A stretch of DNA of 64,000 nt from Clostridia bacterium (GCA_023228225.1 JALOBO010000004.1:43379-107378), one strand, 5' to 3'; shown: positions 41,175 to 49,246, counted from the stretch's first letter. Program-made: numbers and translations. The notes: a model not told the origin generated them from the sequence alone.

Positions 41175-41225
41175 CTATTGCTATTGCTTCATTAATGTTG
41201 TATATTTGATTTTAACAATTAAACA
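41174..41225 (+). promoter_or_regulatory. Class 1 promoter, copy 7
   Basis: TATATTTG at 41201-41208; candidate first ATG at 41244. Confidence 0.85.
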
Positions 41226-41243
41226 AAACAAAATTTTAAAAAT

Positions 41244-41378
41244 ATGATAACAAATCCAAAAGAAATCATTGCATATATAAACGTCTTATATCTCATATCG
41301 TTAAAGATAATTCCCTTTGCAATACCGCAGGTGTTAATCGCGCAGCACTCATTATGGAAACCAATAAAAAATATATAA
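41244..41378 (+). CDS. Small hydrophobic peptide (leader or gene)
   Basis: 44 residues (M-I-T-N-P-K-E-I-I-A-Y-I-N-V-L-Y-L-I-S-L-K), moderately hydrophobic in the middle. It is the first ATG after class 1 promoter copy 7 and overlaps the following gene by 25 bases. It could be a membrane peptide or simply leader sequence. Confidence 0.4.
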   Translation: MITNPKEIIAYINVLYLISLKIIPFAIPQVLIAQHSLWKPIKNI

Positions 41379-41857
41379 ACGCATCAACTGCATACCGTAA
41401 TCATTCGGCAAAAATGTTGAAAACATTGCGTAATTTATATCCGTACAAACCTGAAAATTATTCCGAAGCAAAAGAAATGTATGAGTCATATCTTAAACAA
41501 GGCATGATAACATCATTTGAAAATTTAAAAGTTGGTGATTGGGTTACTGCTTTAGATAATCACGCTCCGGTAAAAGGAAAAAGATTTGCTGAATACTACG
41601 TAAATTACAATAGCGAAGGAAACGTTGGTGAAGCATATCAAATTGAAAAATTCTATAACTATGGTGAAACGGTTTCAGTTGCTGATTCTGATATGGGTTT
41701 AATGCTAGGGCAATTTCGCAAAGCAACCGATGAAGAAATTGCAACAAAAATAAAACTTGTTCGCGAACGTAAAATTGCTGAAATAAAAAACACAATCAAT
41801 TCTTACCAAAAATACATTAACGAATTAAACGAAAAACTTGCAACTTATGAGTTATAA
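41354..41857 (+). CDS. Hypothetical protein
   Basis: 167 residues. Central beta segment (L-K-V-G-D-W-V-T-A-L-D) flanked by helices; the C-terminus is a coiled coil (I-A-E-I-K-N-T-I-N-S-Y-Q-K-Y-I). Overlaps the cREC-like gene by 11 bases. Confidence 0.65.
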   Translation: METNKKYINASTAYRNHSAKMLKTLRNLYPYKPENYSEAKEMYESYLKQGMITSFENLKVGDWVTALDNHAPVKGKRFAEYYVNYNSEGNVGEAYQIEKFYNYGETVSVADSDMGLMLGQFRKATDEEIATKIKLVRERKIAEIKNTINSYQKYINELNEKLATYEL

Positions 41858-42188
41858 TTTATTTCTTGACGATGAACGTCAACCAAAACATTGTCGTGAT
41901 TATCCTGGTGATGAATCAATTTATGATACTGCGGAATTCAAATTAGCGTTATCGTATGGCGATTTTATCAATGTAATTGAGGAAAACGGTATTCCAAATT
42001 TTGTATCTTTCGATTATAACATACTTGGTCCTAAAACAGGTTTGGATTGTGCTGAATATTTGAAAAAAGAATGCGAAAAACAAAATGTTAAATTTCCTGC
42101 ATATAGAGTGCATTCATCTTGGCCTGGAATTCATGCAGAATTTTACAAATTAATTGAAGAAAAACAAGGAGAGCCAGAAAAATTTTAA
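41847..42188 (+). CDS. cREC-like cyclic-phosphate-processing receiver domain
   Basis: ATG 41847 (M-S-Y-N-L-F-L-D-D-E-R-Q-P). 113 residues. L-F-L-D-D-E-R, then F-V-S-F-D-Y-N-I-L-G near residue 55 and Y-R-V-H-S-S-W-P-G near 92 match the cyclic-phosphate-processing receiver (cREC) pattern, which normally has L-D-D-x-R-x-P, D-H-D-L-G and V-H-S-x-N. The second site reads D-Y-N here, so the catalytic His may be missing. cREC domains are linked by comparative genomics to RNA repair, and an RNA-repair island begins 1 kb downstream. Confidence 0.65.
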   Translation: MSYNLFLDDERQPKHCRDYPGDESIYDTAEFKLALSYGDFINVIEENGIPNFVSFDYNILGPKTGLDCAEYLKKECEKQNVKFPAYRVHSSWPGIHAEFYKLIEEKQGEPEKF

Positions 42189-42196
42189 TGCATAAT

Positions 42197-42245
42197 CTAT
42201 TGCTATTGCTTCATTAATGTTGTATATTTGATTTTTAACAATTAA
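42197..42245 (+). promoter_or_regulatory. Class 1 promoter, copy 8
   Basis: TATATTTG at 42223-42230; ATG 26 bases downstream. Confidence 0.85.
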
Positions 42246-42256
42246 ACAAACAAAAA

Positions 42257-42481
42257 ATGTTAACATATCTTTTATATTATTATCAATACGGCTCACTAAG
42301 AGTACAAGGTAATAAAAATTCAAAAACAGCAACCGGTAAATTTAAACATTATTTTGATTCTGCTGAAGAATGTGAAATTCATGCGATAAATTTAAATGAA
42401 AATTCAAAGTATCCCAAGCAATTTGTTATCGTTGAAAGTAATGGATCTTTTGATTCAAAAATTGTTAAAGTTTTAATATAA
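42257..42481 (+). CDS. Small hypothetical protein
   Basis: 74 residues, Tyr-rich N-terminus (M-L-T-Y-L-L-Y-Y-Y-Q-Y), beta-rich. TAATG coupled to the next gene. Not recognised. Confidence 0.65.
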   Translation: MLTYLLYYYQYGSLRVQGNKNSKTATGKFKHYFDSAEECEIHAINLNENSKYPKQFVIVESNGSFDSKIVKVLI

Positions 42482-43173
42482 TGAAAAACACAAAACTCAT
42501 ATTTTATTGTACGTATTGCGAGAATGCATCTTTTTACAAAGCAGTTTTTGAAACTGTTATTGAAGATACAACATTCGACTCAATATATGAAGCAAGAAAT
42601 TGGGTTGACGACCAAATACCTTCATTATGCAGAGAATTCGATTTTCAATTAGTATTTGAATGGGTTGTTCTTTCATTCAAGAAAACAAATGCAAAACCGT
42701 ATGATACTATTTTATCTGTTCCTGTTATTGAAGGCAGACTAGTGTTTGCAAAAAAACGCAAGAAAGCAACAAGAAAACCAAAAGTTGCAAAAACCGAAGG
42801 AACAAAAGAACTTAAAAAAATTGAAGAAGTAAGTATTGAAGTTGTTCGTAGAACATATAAATCTTGTTGGATTGAACCGTCAGGCCATGTTCATTGGGTA
42901 GGTTTTGCGTGTCATGAAGAATTTGCTGCAGATTACTTAAAAGACAATTGTCCAGAACTTTGCGATAAATACGGATTTGTTGAAAAGCAATTTGGCAAAT
43001 ATCATTATGAAATTCTACAAGATATGGGATGGGCTCGTATATTAGGTTGGACTGACCCACCTAATTTTGTATTGCCTGATAAAATGTCTGCTGCTCAAAA
43101 GCGTTCAGTTCGCGAATATTGCATGTCTGAAAATGTTGATTATGCAGCATGGCCAGAAATTTTAAAATCATAA
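42481..43173 (+). CDS. Hypothetical protein with basic linker
   Basis: 230 residues. An N-terminal alpha/beta domain, a highly basic linker (residues about 82-105: K-K-R-K-K-A-T-R-K-P-K-V-A-K) and a C-terminal domain with H-V-H-W-V-G-F-A-C-H. The linker suggests nucleic-acid contact. Not recognised. It directly precedes the RNA-repair genes. Confidence 0.65.
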   Translation: MKNTKLIFYCTYCENASFYKAVFETVIEDTTFDSIYEARNWVDDQIPSLCREFDFQLVFEWVVLSFKKTNAKPYDTILSVPVIEGRLVFAKKRKKATRKPKVAKTEGTKELKKIEEVSIEVVRRTYKSCWIEPSGHVHWVGFACHEEFAADYLKDNCPELCDKYGFVEKQFGKYHYEILQDMGWARILGWTDPPNFVLPDKMSAAQKRSVREYCMSENVDYAAWPEILKS

Positions 43174-43180
43174 ATTTATA

Positions 43181-43216
43181 AACTTTGAACACTTTGTGTA
43201 TATAATATAAAATAAA
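43181..43216 (+). promoter_or_regulatory. Class 2 promoter
   Basis: AACTTTGAACACTTTGTGTA then TATAATATAAAATAAA: the best example of upstream AACTTT, 13 bases, GTATATAA. Drives the HNH-RNA ligase. Confidence 0.65.
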
Positions 43217-43222
43217 TTATAT

Positions 43223-44074
43223 ATGAATCAGACATTGTTAAATAGAACAGAATTCAAAGAATCTGTATTCAAACGAGATAATCATAAATGCGTTATATGC
43301 GGAAAACCTGCAGTTGATGCACATCATATAATCGACCGTTCGTTATTCGATGACGGCGGTTATTATTTAGATAACGGTGTTTCATTGTGTTTTGAACATC
43401 ATATGTTGGCAGAGGAAACTGAAATATCTTGCGAATTTTTAAGATCGCACGCAAAAATAAAAAACATATTATATCCTTCCGATTTATCACTTAACGAATT
43501 TGTTATGGATTATGATAAATGGGGAAATCCAATTTTAAAAGATGGACGAAGATTGAAAGGATATATCTTCCGCAATGCAAATGTTCAAAAGATCATACAA
43601 TCTCGTCTTAAAGATTTCGATAAACCGTATGATCCTATTGTTGATAAGTATCCTCGAACTTATCATTTTCCATTTTCACCTGGTACAACATCAGATGATA
43701 GGATTGCAAAAAATACAAATATTCTTTACAAAAGACCTGTTATCATAACAGAAAAACTTGATGGCGAAAATTGTCTTGATGCTGACACACTTATCATAAC
43801 AGAATTTGACGGTAAAAAGACAATTAAATGGCTCTGCGAAAATGAATATAAAGGAAGAGTCCTCACATATAATGTTAACACGGAATTAGAAGAATTCCAA
43901 TATGTTATGAATTGGTCAATTCTTGATAATATTGGTGATTGGTATGAATTAGAATTAGAAGATGGTAAAACCTTAATATTAACAGGTAATCATCGTGTAT
44001 GGCTCGTAGACTTACAATGTTATCGAAAAGTTAACGATTTAAAAGAAGGTGATGATTTTTTACTGAAAAGATAG
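43223..44074 (+). CDS. HNH-fused RNA ligase, N-terminal part, plus intein N-half
   Basis: 283 residues. Residues 15-60 form an HNH module (C23-V-I-C26, H34-H35, C56 ... H59-H60). From about 125 an Rnl2-type RNA ligase starts, with E-K-L-D-G-E-N at 177-183; K178 is the expected adenylated lysine. There the ligase stops and an intein N-half begins: C184-L-D-A-D-T-L-I, 100 residues, with block B T-G-N-H-R-V-W-L. The ligase resumes at 45225 after the C-half. HNH fused to a ligase is unusual; it may cut or bind nucleic acid. Activity requires trans-splicing with the product at 45117. Confidence 0.85.
   Translation: MNQTLLNRTEFKESVFKRDNHKCVICGKPAVDAHHIIDRSLFDDGGYYLDNGVSLCFEHHMLAEETEISCEFLRSHAKIKNILYPSDLSLNEFVMDYDKWGNPILKDGRRLKGYIFRNANVQKIIQSRLKDFDKPYDPIVDKYPRTYHFPFSPGTTSDDRIAKNTNILYKRPVIITEKLDGENCLDADTLIITEFDGKKTIKWLCENEYKGRVLTYNVNTELEEFQYVMNWSILDNIGDWYELELEDGKTLILTGNHRVWLVDLQCYRKVNDLKEGDDFLLKR
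43772..44071 (+). other. Split-intein N-half (RNA ligase)
   Basis: 100 residues starting at the conserved Cys after G-E-N, with block A (C-L-D-A-D-T-L-I), block B (L-T-G-N-H-R-V-W) and a following stop codon. The partner half is 45117-45224. Confidence 0.85.
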
Positions 44075-44096
44075 AAAGTTTCAAATTTTTCAGTAA
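44060..44096 (+). other. Perfect inverted repeat after the intein N-half
   Basis: TTACTGAAAA (44060-44069) and its exact complement TTTTCAGTAA (44087-44096), 17-base loop, spanning the stop codon. Could be a terminator-like hairpin separating the ligase transcript from the endonuclease. Confidence 0.55.
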
Positions 44097-44097
44097 T

Positions 44098-44118
44098 GAT
44101 ATGAATATATAAAATAAA
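44098..44118 (+). promoter_or_regulatory. Class 2 promoter inside the fractured ligase gene
   Basis: GAATATATAAAATAAACATG; the motif ends two bases before the endonuclease ATG at 44120. Confidence 0.65.
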
Positions 44119-44119
44119 C

Positions 44120-45136
44120 ATGAAAACATGTCCATATTGCAAAAAAGAGATTTTGCCTAGTTTGCATATTTATAAATGCGCAAAAGAACATAATATTATA
44201 AAAGATAGGATTGACATTAAATATGATTATATTTTACATAATTTTCCTTCATTAACAAAAGAATTTTTTGTTAAGAAATATGAAATAGAATTGTACAGTC
44301 TGCCAATGTTTAACGCAGAATTTGGTACAGATAATAAAACAGTATCATTTCTTATTGATTATTACAAAATTCACAAAAGAAATATAAAGGAAAGCAGTAA
44401 TCTTATATCGCAAGAAAAATATAGAAAAACGTGTAATGAAAAATATGGTGTTGATAATGTATCAAAAGTTGATGCAGTTCAAAAGAAAAAAGAAAACACA
44501 TTTATATTACATTATGGCGTTAATAACATTTTTAAAGATAAAGAATTTAAAGATTATATTACAGAAAATAATTTTGCTTGGCTATACGATGAATCTAATA
44601 AGTCTCGCGCAATTTCGCAATCGAAAAGTATTAGATATTTTTGGGAGAATGTTTCTGATGAACGAAAATATGAAATTCACGAATATAATAAATTACAATA
44701 TCAAAAATGGTGGAATAATTTATCGCAAGAAGAAAAAACAGCAGTCATTCAAAAAAGACAAGCATATGTGTCAAAAATTGAAACGCGCGTTGCAAAAATA
44801 TTAAGAGATAATAATATAACATATACTGCGCAATTTTGGATAAATCGGAAAAGTTATGACTTCAGATTTGACAAAACAAAGATATTGTTAGAAGTGCAAG
44901 GCGATTTTTGGCACGCAAATCCGTCAAAGTATTGTGCTAACGATGTGCTAAAACATCCAGGCAGCTGGGTTACTGCGCAACAATTATGGGAAAAAGATAA
45001 AATGAAAAATGATATTGCGTTGTCGTACGGATATAAAGTTTTATATTTATGGGAATCTGAAATTAATAAGTTAACAGACGTTGAATTGTATGATGCAATA
45101 ATTAAAAAATTGAAAAATGAAACTAAAGTCAATTAA
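44120..45136 (+). CDS. Free-standing homing endonuclease (EDxHD/Vsr-like) between intein halves
   Basis: 338 residues. The N-terminus M-K-T-C-P-Y-C-K-K-E-I ... H-I-Y-K-C is a zinc finger. A repeated middle region has K-Y-G-V-D-N-V-S-K and Y-G-V-N-N-I-F-K. The C-terminal domain (from about 218) reads Y-D-F-R-F-D, L-L-E-V-Q-G-D-F-W-H and an E-K-D-K helix, matching the Vsr-like EDxHD endonuclease family described in fractured genes. Probably cuts intein-less ligase alleles, spreading the intervening segment. Overlaps the C-half start by 20 bases. Confidence 0.85.
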   Translation: MKTCPYCKKEILPSLHIYKCAKEHNIIKDRIDIKYDYILHNFPSLTKEFFVKKYEIELYSLPMFNAEFGTDNKTVSFLIDYYKIHKRNIKESSNLISQEKYRKTCNEKYGVDNVSKVDAVQKKKENTFILHYGVNNIFKDKEFKDYITENNFAWLYDESNKSRAISQSKSIRYFWENVSDERKYEIHEYNKLQYQKWWNNLSQEEKTAVIQKRQAYVSKIETRVAKILRDNNITYTAQFWINRKSYDFRFDKTKILLEVQGDFWHANPSKYCANDVLKHPGSWVTAQQLWEKDKMKNDIALSYGYKVLYLWESEINKLTDVELYDAIIKKLKNETKVN

Positions 45137-45224
45137 AAAACTCGTAAGTCACGAGTCAAAAAGATACGATATTGAAACAAAAAATAATCATAACTTTTAC
45201 GCAAACGATATTCTAGTGCATAAT
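45117..45224 (+). other. Split-intein C-half (RNA ligase)
   Basis: 36 residues, blocks F/G: R-Y-D-I-E-T ... N-F-Y-A-N-D-I-L-V-H-N. Splice junction after N36, before AGT at 45225. Confidence 0.85.
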
Positions 45225-45869
45225 AGTTCGTTATCACAATACGGTTTATTTGCAAGATCACGAACAGCACCAACAAAAAACCCATGGGCGCAATGGCTTA
45301 AACCCAAATGGGATTCAATCAAAAATGATTTAAAAGATTTCGACCTTGAAATTTGTGGCGAAAATATGTATGGTGAGCATTCTATTATTTATTCTGGATT
45401 GCAGGAACACTTTTACGTATTTGGTGTAAGAAATATGAAACATGATGTTTTCTTATCGTGGGAGGAAACAGAATATTGGGCAAAAATGTTTGATTTTGTA
45501 ACTGTTCCGATTCTTTTCAGAGTTGATTCATCAAACTGGCGAGTTGAAAATAAATTCCGTGTTCAACAGCCGCAAACAATGGAAGACATAATAAATGATT
45601 TGATGACACACACATCTCATTTATCGAACGATATGATATTTGAATCACCTAAAGAAGGCGTGGTTGCTAGAATACAAGAAGAATTTCCAAATGACATGTT
45701 TTACAATTCTGTTTACAAATATGTAAGAGCAAAACATGTGAAAACCGATGAACATTGGTCGAAAAATTGGAGGAGAGCGAAACTTGAATCTGAAATATTG
45801 AATATCGGACACGATAAACTTAGAGAATTATATTCGGGACATATTGAACAAGGACTATTAAAATTATAA
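45117..45869 (+). CDS. Intein C-half plus RNA ligase C-terminal part
   Basis: 250 residues. Residues 1-36 are an intein C-half ending D-I-L-V-H-N36; S37 is the C-extein nucleophile. The spliced product is about 397 residues, reading E-K-L-D-G-E-N-S-S-L-S-Q-Y-G across the junction. Downstream are ligase motifs E-N-M-Y-G-E-H (motif III region), F-E-S-P-K-E-G-V-V-A-R (motif IV) and V-Y-K-Y-V-R-A-K-H (motif V). The enzyme joins 3'-OH/5'-phosphate RNA ends. The next gene encodes the matching end-healing enzyme. Confidence 0.85.
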   Translation: MKLKSIKKLVSHESKRYDIETKNNHNFYANDILVHNSSLSQYGLFARSRTAPTKNPWAQWLKPKWDSIKNDLKDFDLEICGENMYGEHSIIYSGLQEHFYVFGVRNMKHDVFLSWEETEYWAKMFDFVTVPILFRVDSSNWRVENKFRVQQPQTMEDIINDLMTHTSHLSNDMIFESPKEGVVARIQEEFPNDMFYNSVYKYVRAKHVKTDEHWSKNWRRAKLESEILNIGHDKLRELYSGHIEQGLLKL

Positions 45870-45872
45870 GAA

Positions 45873-47021
45873 ATGAGTAAATTTTATGATTATGTTGTTC
45901 CGCAATGGAAAGAATTGCATCCATACTTAAATGCAATGTCATTATGCGAACAAAATCCAGACTGGCACGGTGAAGGCGATGTGCTAACACATACAAAAAT
46001 GGTTCTTGACGAATTTGAAAAAATTTGTAATGAACTTGACGGAATTGATGAAGAATTATCGTTATGCGCGCATGACATAACAATTATAAATTATGCATTG
46101 TTACTTCATGATATTGCAAAACCGATAGTCTCAAAATTAGAGGATGGCAAAATTAGAGCACATGGACACGAAGCAACAGGCGCAAAAATTGCATGGGAAT
46201 TATTAGAGAACCTTAAAGTATCAATAATTAATGGTGATAAGATGCCTATTTTGGATCGTATCGAAATTTGCAATCTTATTCTATATCATGGAAAACCTAC
46301 ATGGCTTATTGATAAAACAAGAGAAGAACAAGAACGTTCAATTATTAAAATGTCACAAGATTGCAGAATGGACAATCTTTATTACATGACAAAAAGTGAT
46401 TTTAAAGGAAGAATTGCATCAGACATTGATAAAAGACTTGAAGCAATTGATTACTTTTTATTATTAGCTTTTGATTTGGATCTTATTGACGGTGCATACG
46501 AATTCGGAACAGGAATTGCAAAATATAAGTATCTTGTTGAAAGAACACATCATCATTCAGATTGTCCGTTTGATGATACAAAATCAACCGTATGCATGAT
46601 GGTAGGTTTGCCTGGTTCGGGTAAAGATTATTACATATCGAAACATATGTCAGGAATACCTGTGATATCTTTAGACGAAATACGAAGAAGATTAAAAATA
46701 AAGCCGACTGATGAACAAGGTCGTGTTATTCAAGAAGCAAAGAAAACTGCCAAAGAATATATGGCAAAAGGAATTGATTTTGTTTGGAATGCAACTAACA
46801 TAACAAGACAAATGAGAGAAGGACTTATTTCATTGTTCACTTCGTATAAGGCGTATGTAAAAATAATTTTTATTGCAACACCTTATGCTGATTGTGTAAA
46901 ACAAAATTTAAGCAGAACAGAAAAAGAACAAGTTCCGTTATGCGTGATGGATAAAATGCGCAAAAAATTAGAAGTGCCGTTGAATATTGAAGCGCATGAA
47001 CTGCATATAGTAGAAAACTAA
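45873..47021 (+). CDS. HD phosphohydrolase-polynucleotide kinase fusion (HD-Pnk-like)
   Basis: 382 residues. The N-terminal domain (1-230) has HD metal ligands: H32/H40, L-L-H-D-I-A-K-P near 77, H-G-H-E near 95 and Y-H-G-K-P. The C-terminal domain (from about 240) has Walker A G-L-P-G-S-G-K-D-Y-Y, then I-S-L-D-E-I-R-R-R and N-A-T-N-I-T-R, as in T4 Pnk kinase domains. The architecture matches HD-Pnk of Runella (Bacteroidota), which removes 2',3'-cyclic/3' phosphates and phosphorylates 5'-OH ends. With the upstream ligase it forms a complete RNA end-healing and sealing pathway, useful against tRNA-cleaving defences. Confidence 0.88.
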   Translation: MSKFYDYVVPQWKELHPYLNAMSLCEQNPDWHGEGDVLTHTKMVLDEFEKICNELDGIDEELSLCAHDITIINYALLLHDIAKPIVSKLEDGKIRAHGHEATGAKIAWELLENLKVSIINGDKMPILDRIEICNLILYHGKPTWLIDKTREEQERSIIKMSQDCRMDNLYYMTKSDFKGRIASDIDKRLEAIDYFLLLAFDLDLIDGAYEFGTGIAKYKYLVERTHHHSDCPFDDTKSTVCMMVGLPGSGKDYYISKHMSGIPVISLDEIRRRLKIKPTDEQGRVIQEAKKTAKEYMAKGIDFVWNATNITRQMREGLISLFTSYKAYVKIIFIATPYADCVKQNLSRTEKEQVPLCVMDKMRKKLEVPLNIEAHELHIVEN

Positions 47022-47025
47022 CGGA

Positions 47026-47058
47026 TAGTTATGTATATATAAATCAAACAAATAAAAA
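47026..47058 (+). promoter_or_regulatory. Class 2 promoter, variant
   Basis: ATGTATATATAAATCAAACAAATAAAA; TATA core plus the CAAATAAA extension also seen at 18573 and 24520. Confidence 0.5.
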
Positions 47059-47063
47059 GCAAT

Positions 47064-47474
47064 ATGCCTCAAAATTTACCAAAACAAGTTATTGTTGTAA
47101 GAACCGATTTAGTTATGCCAATGGGCAAATTAGGTGCACAAATATCGCATGCAAGTGAAGCACCTGTGTATAATCAAATGACAAAGTCTGGCGACGTTCG
47201 AACATTAATTACAAAGGAAGGTTCTGCTTTACAACTTTGGTTAGATGGACCATTTGTTAAAATTATATTGGGATGCAAAAGTCTTGACAAATTATTAAAG
47301 TTAGCAGAAGATGTGAAAGCAAGAAACATTCCTGTTGCAATAATAAAAGATGCAGGTTATACAGTTTTCACTGAACCGACAATAACATGCATAGGTATAG
47401 GACCTTGCTTTCCAGAAGAAATTGACGATTTAACAAAAAGATTTCAAACACTGAAATCTTATAAATTTGAATAA
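47064..47474 (+). CDS. Peptidyl-tRNA hydrolase type 2 (PTH2)
   Basis: 136 residues. V-I-V-V-R-T-D-L-V-M-P-M-G-K-L-G-A-Q-I-S-H-A-S at residues 9-31 and D-A-G-Y-T-V-F-T ... T-C-I-G-I-G-P near the C-terminus match the PTH2 family (archaeal/eukaryotic type), which frees tRNA from stalled peptidyl-tRNA. PTH2 is rare in bacteria, so a phage copy beside RNA repair and an Smr protein points to a translation-rescue theme. Confidence 0.85.
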   Translation: MPQNLPKQVIVVRTDLVMPMGKLGAQISHASEAPVYNQMTKSGDVRTLITKEGSALQLWLDGPFVKIILGCKSLDKLLKLAEDVKARNIPVAIIKDAGYTVFTEPTITCIGIGPCFPEEIDDLTKRFQTLKSYKFE

Positions 47475-47476
47475 AT

Positions 47477-47695
47477 ATGTACGTTTTAGATTTGCATGGA
47501 CGTTCTCACATATCCGTTAGAAATGATATTATACGAGAAATTGAAAGACACTGGAATGCAAATGTTGATGTTATTTTTGTAACAGGAAATTCAACAGCAA
47601 TGAAAAACATTGTAATTGAAATACTTGCTGAATATAAACTAAACCACATTGAAGGAGACCCTTATAATCATGGGTACATAAAAACAACTGTTTGA
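47477..47695 (+). CDS. Minimal Smr-domain protein
   Basis: 72 residues, essentially only an Smr domain: L-D-L-H-G-R-S at 4-10 and F-V-T-G-N-S-T-A-M-K-N-I-V at about 34-46. Smr domains are nucleases or RNA-binding modules; bacterial SmrB cleaves mRNA at collided ribosomes. Two bases after PTH2, so co-expressed. Nuclease activity is not assured, as typical larger partners are absent. Confidence 0.75.
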   Translation: MYVLDLHGRSHISVRNDIIREIERHWNANVDVIFVTGNSTAMKNIVIEILAEYKLNHIEGDPYNHGYIKTTV

Positions 47696-47719
47696 CGTTG
47701 TTTGTAAAAAAAATAAATT

Positions 47720-48316
47720 ATGGAAGTCAAAAAATTTGATGATCTTAATTTGTACTTAAAAGGATTTGAAATTCAAAGCATTGGTAATAAAGCAATTCGT
47801 GAAGTACAATTAGAAAACAAAGAACGTGGTATTCCACTTGTTTATTCGGTAGATGGCAAAATCTATTATGAACTTGCAGATGGAACAATCACAACGAACA
47901 GTCCCTTTTTAGATAATCATTTGGAAAAGGAAACATTAATAATAAAAATCAAAAAAATGGCAAAAGAAAAAGTAAATGTTGAAATCGAAAGCAACGGGAT
48001 AAAATGCGATAATCCAAAATGCGGATGGCAAGATAATACCGTCTTATGGACAGATGCTGATGCTGTAATTGCAGAATGGTTAAACAAACCATGTCCTCAA
48101 TGTGGCGCAAATTTATTAACTGAAGCCGATGCTGCACTGATTAAAACGTTGTACGATATCATTAGTCAAGTTAATGAAATGGACGAAAGCAAATTGAAAG
48201 AATTTGCAAAAATTGCGGAAGGTGAAGATTTCGGGGAAGTTGTTCGAGCAACAATCGAAATGAACGGAACAGGAAATGTAGAGTTCAACATTAAAGATAT
48301 TGATGATGATAAGTAA
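47720..48316 (+). CDS. Hypothetical protein with zinc ribbon
   Basis: 198 residues. The middle holds K-C-D-N-P-K-C-G-W-Q-D and P-C-P-Q-C-G-A-N-L, two cysteine pairs 33 residues apart. An internal M-A-K-E-K-V-N-V at about residue 79 could be an alternative start for the zinc domain. Acidic C-terminus. Function unknown. Confidence 0.65.
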   Translation: MEVKKFDDLNLYLKGFEIQSIGNKAIREVQLENKERGIPLVYSVDGKIYYELADGTITTNSPFLDNHLEKETLIIKIKKMAKEKVNVEIESNGIKCDNPKCGWQDNTVLWTDADAVIAEWLNKPCPQCGANLLTEADAALIKTLYDIISQVNEMDESKLKEFAKIAEGEDFGEVVRATIEMNGTGNVEFNIKDIDDDK

Positions 48317-48659
48317 AAAAGATTTTGATTACATAATCAATGCAGTCAAAGAACAACACGAACTTGAAAACAAGTTTACAGAATTCATGCAAACATACAT
48401 TGATGGCAATATGGCATCAACATTATCTGTTCAATTGAATTTGGCATTTCAAAGATTGTGGGCTATAACAGTTGAGCATTGTGATACACCAGAAGAATGC
48501 GAATCGAATTGGCTTGAATGGTTTATGTATGATTGTCAATTTGGTGAAACGCCAATGGAAGCAACAATTGATAATAAAGAATATTTAGCAGATAGTACTG
48601 ATGCATTTTACGAAATATTATGTGCATGGGATGCATATTGCAAAAAAGATAAAAAATAA
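48303..48659 (+). CDS. Hypothetical protein
   Basis: Start ambiguous among 48300 TTG, 48303 and 48306 ATG. About 118 residues, helical with W-x-x-x-V-E-H and Y-D-C-Q-F-G-E-T-P segments. Not recognised. Confidence 0.65.
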   Translation: MMISKKDFDYIINAVKEQHELENKFTEFMQTYIDGNMASTLSVQLNLAFQRLWAITVEHCDTPEECESNWLEWFMYDCQFGETPMEATIDNKEYLADSTDAFYEILCAWDAYCKKDKK

Positions 48660-48664
48660 AAAAT

Positions 48665-49246
48665 ATGAAAAGAACTAAAAAAGATATCTTCCTTTTTAAT
48701 CTTAAATATTACTTTTGGCTTAAATGGGTTGATTTGTATTATGATGCAAAATGGACGTTTTGGGCATTAAGAAAATATTTCAAAGTTGTAACTAAAATGC
48801 GTCCATGGGATTACGCATATATTCTTGAAATGCAAAAATTTCAAATGGGAATTCTATTAGCCGATATAGATAAAGGTTATGAAGAAAATACAAGCAAAGG
48901 GTTAAAAGTCAAACAAATGAAACGTTGGATTGAACTTTGTGAAAACCATTTAAAAGATGATTACGCTGAACGCTGTGGATATCTATATGACCAAGAATTC
49001 GATTTTGAATTAATAGAAGAAACAAAAGACAAACCTAAAGGCGAAAAATTATATCGTGTGGTTACAACAGACGGCAAACAAACAGCAGAAGAACGTTCAG
49101 AATGTATCAGAAAAGCTAATGATCTTGCCAATGCAGAATGGGCTGAAATGAACACTATCATAAAAGGAACTGGTGTTGTCAACATTGACAAAGATAGTGA
49201 TTGGGATATGGGTGATGGCACTGACGCTAGAGGATATTGGGCGTGA
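48665..49246 (+). CDS. Hypothetical protein (193 aa)
   Basis: Aromatic/basic N-terminus (Y-F-W-L-K-W-V-D-L-Y-Y-D-A-K-W-T-F-W) that may associate with membranes, then an acidic C-terminal half. Not recognised. Confidence 0.65.
   Translation: MKRTKKDIFLFNLKYYFWLKWVDLYYDAKWTFWALRKYFKVVTKMRPWDYAYILEMQKFQMGILLADIDKGYEENTSKGLKVKQMKRWIELCENHLKDDYAERCGYLYDQEFDFELIEETKDKPKGEKLYRVVTTDGKQTAEERSECIRKANDLANAEWAEMNTIIKGTGVVNIDKDSDWDMGDGTDARGYWA

Noticed and set aside
44436..44804. Alternative + frame ORF inside the ligase-embedded endonuclease
   Set aside because: Lys/Ile-rich off-frame reading of a gene with clear family motifs.
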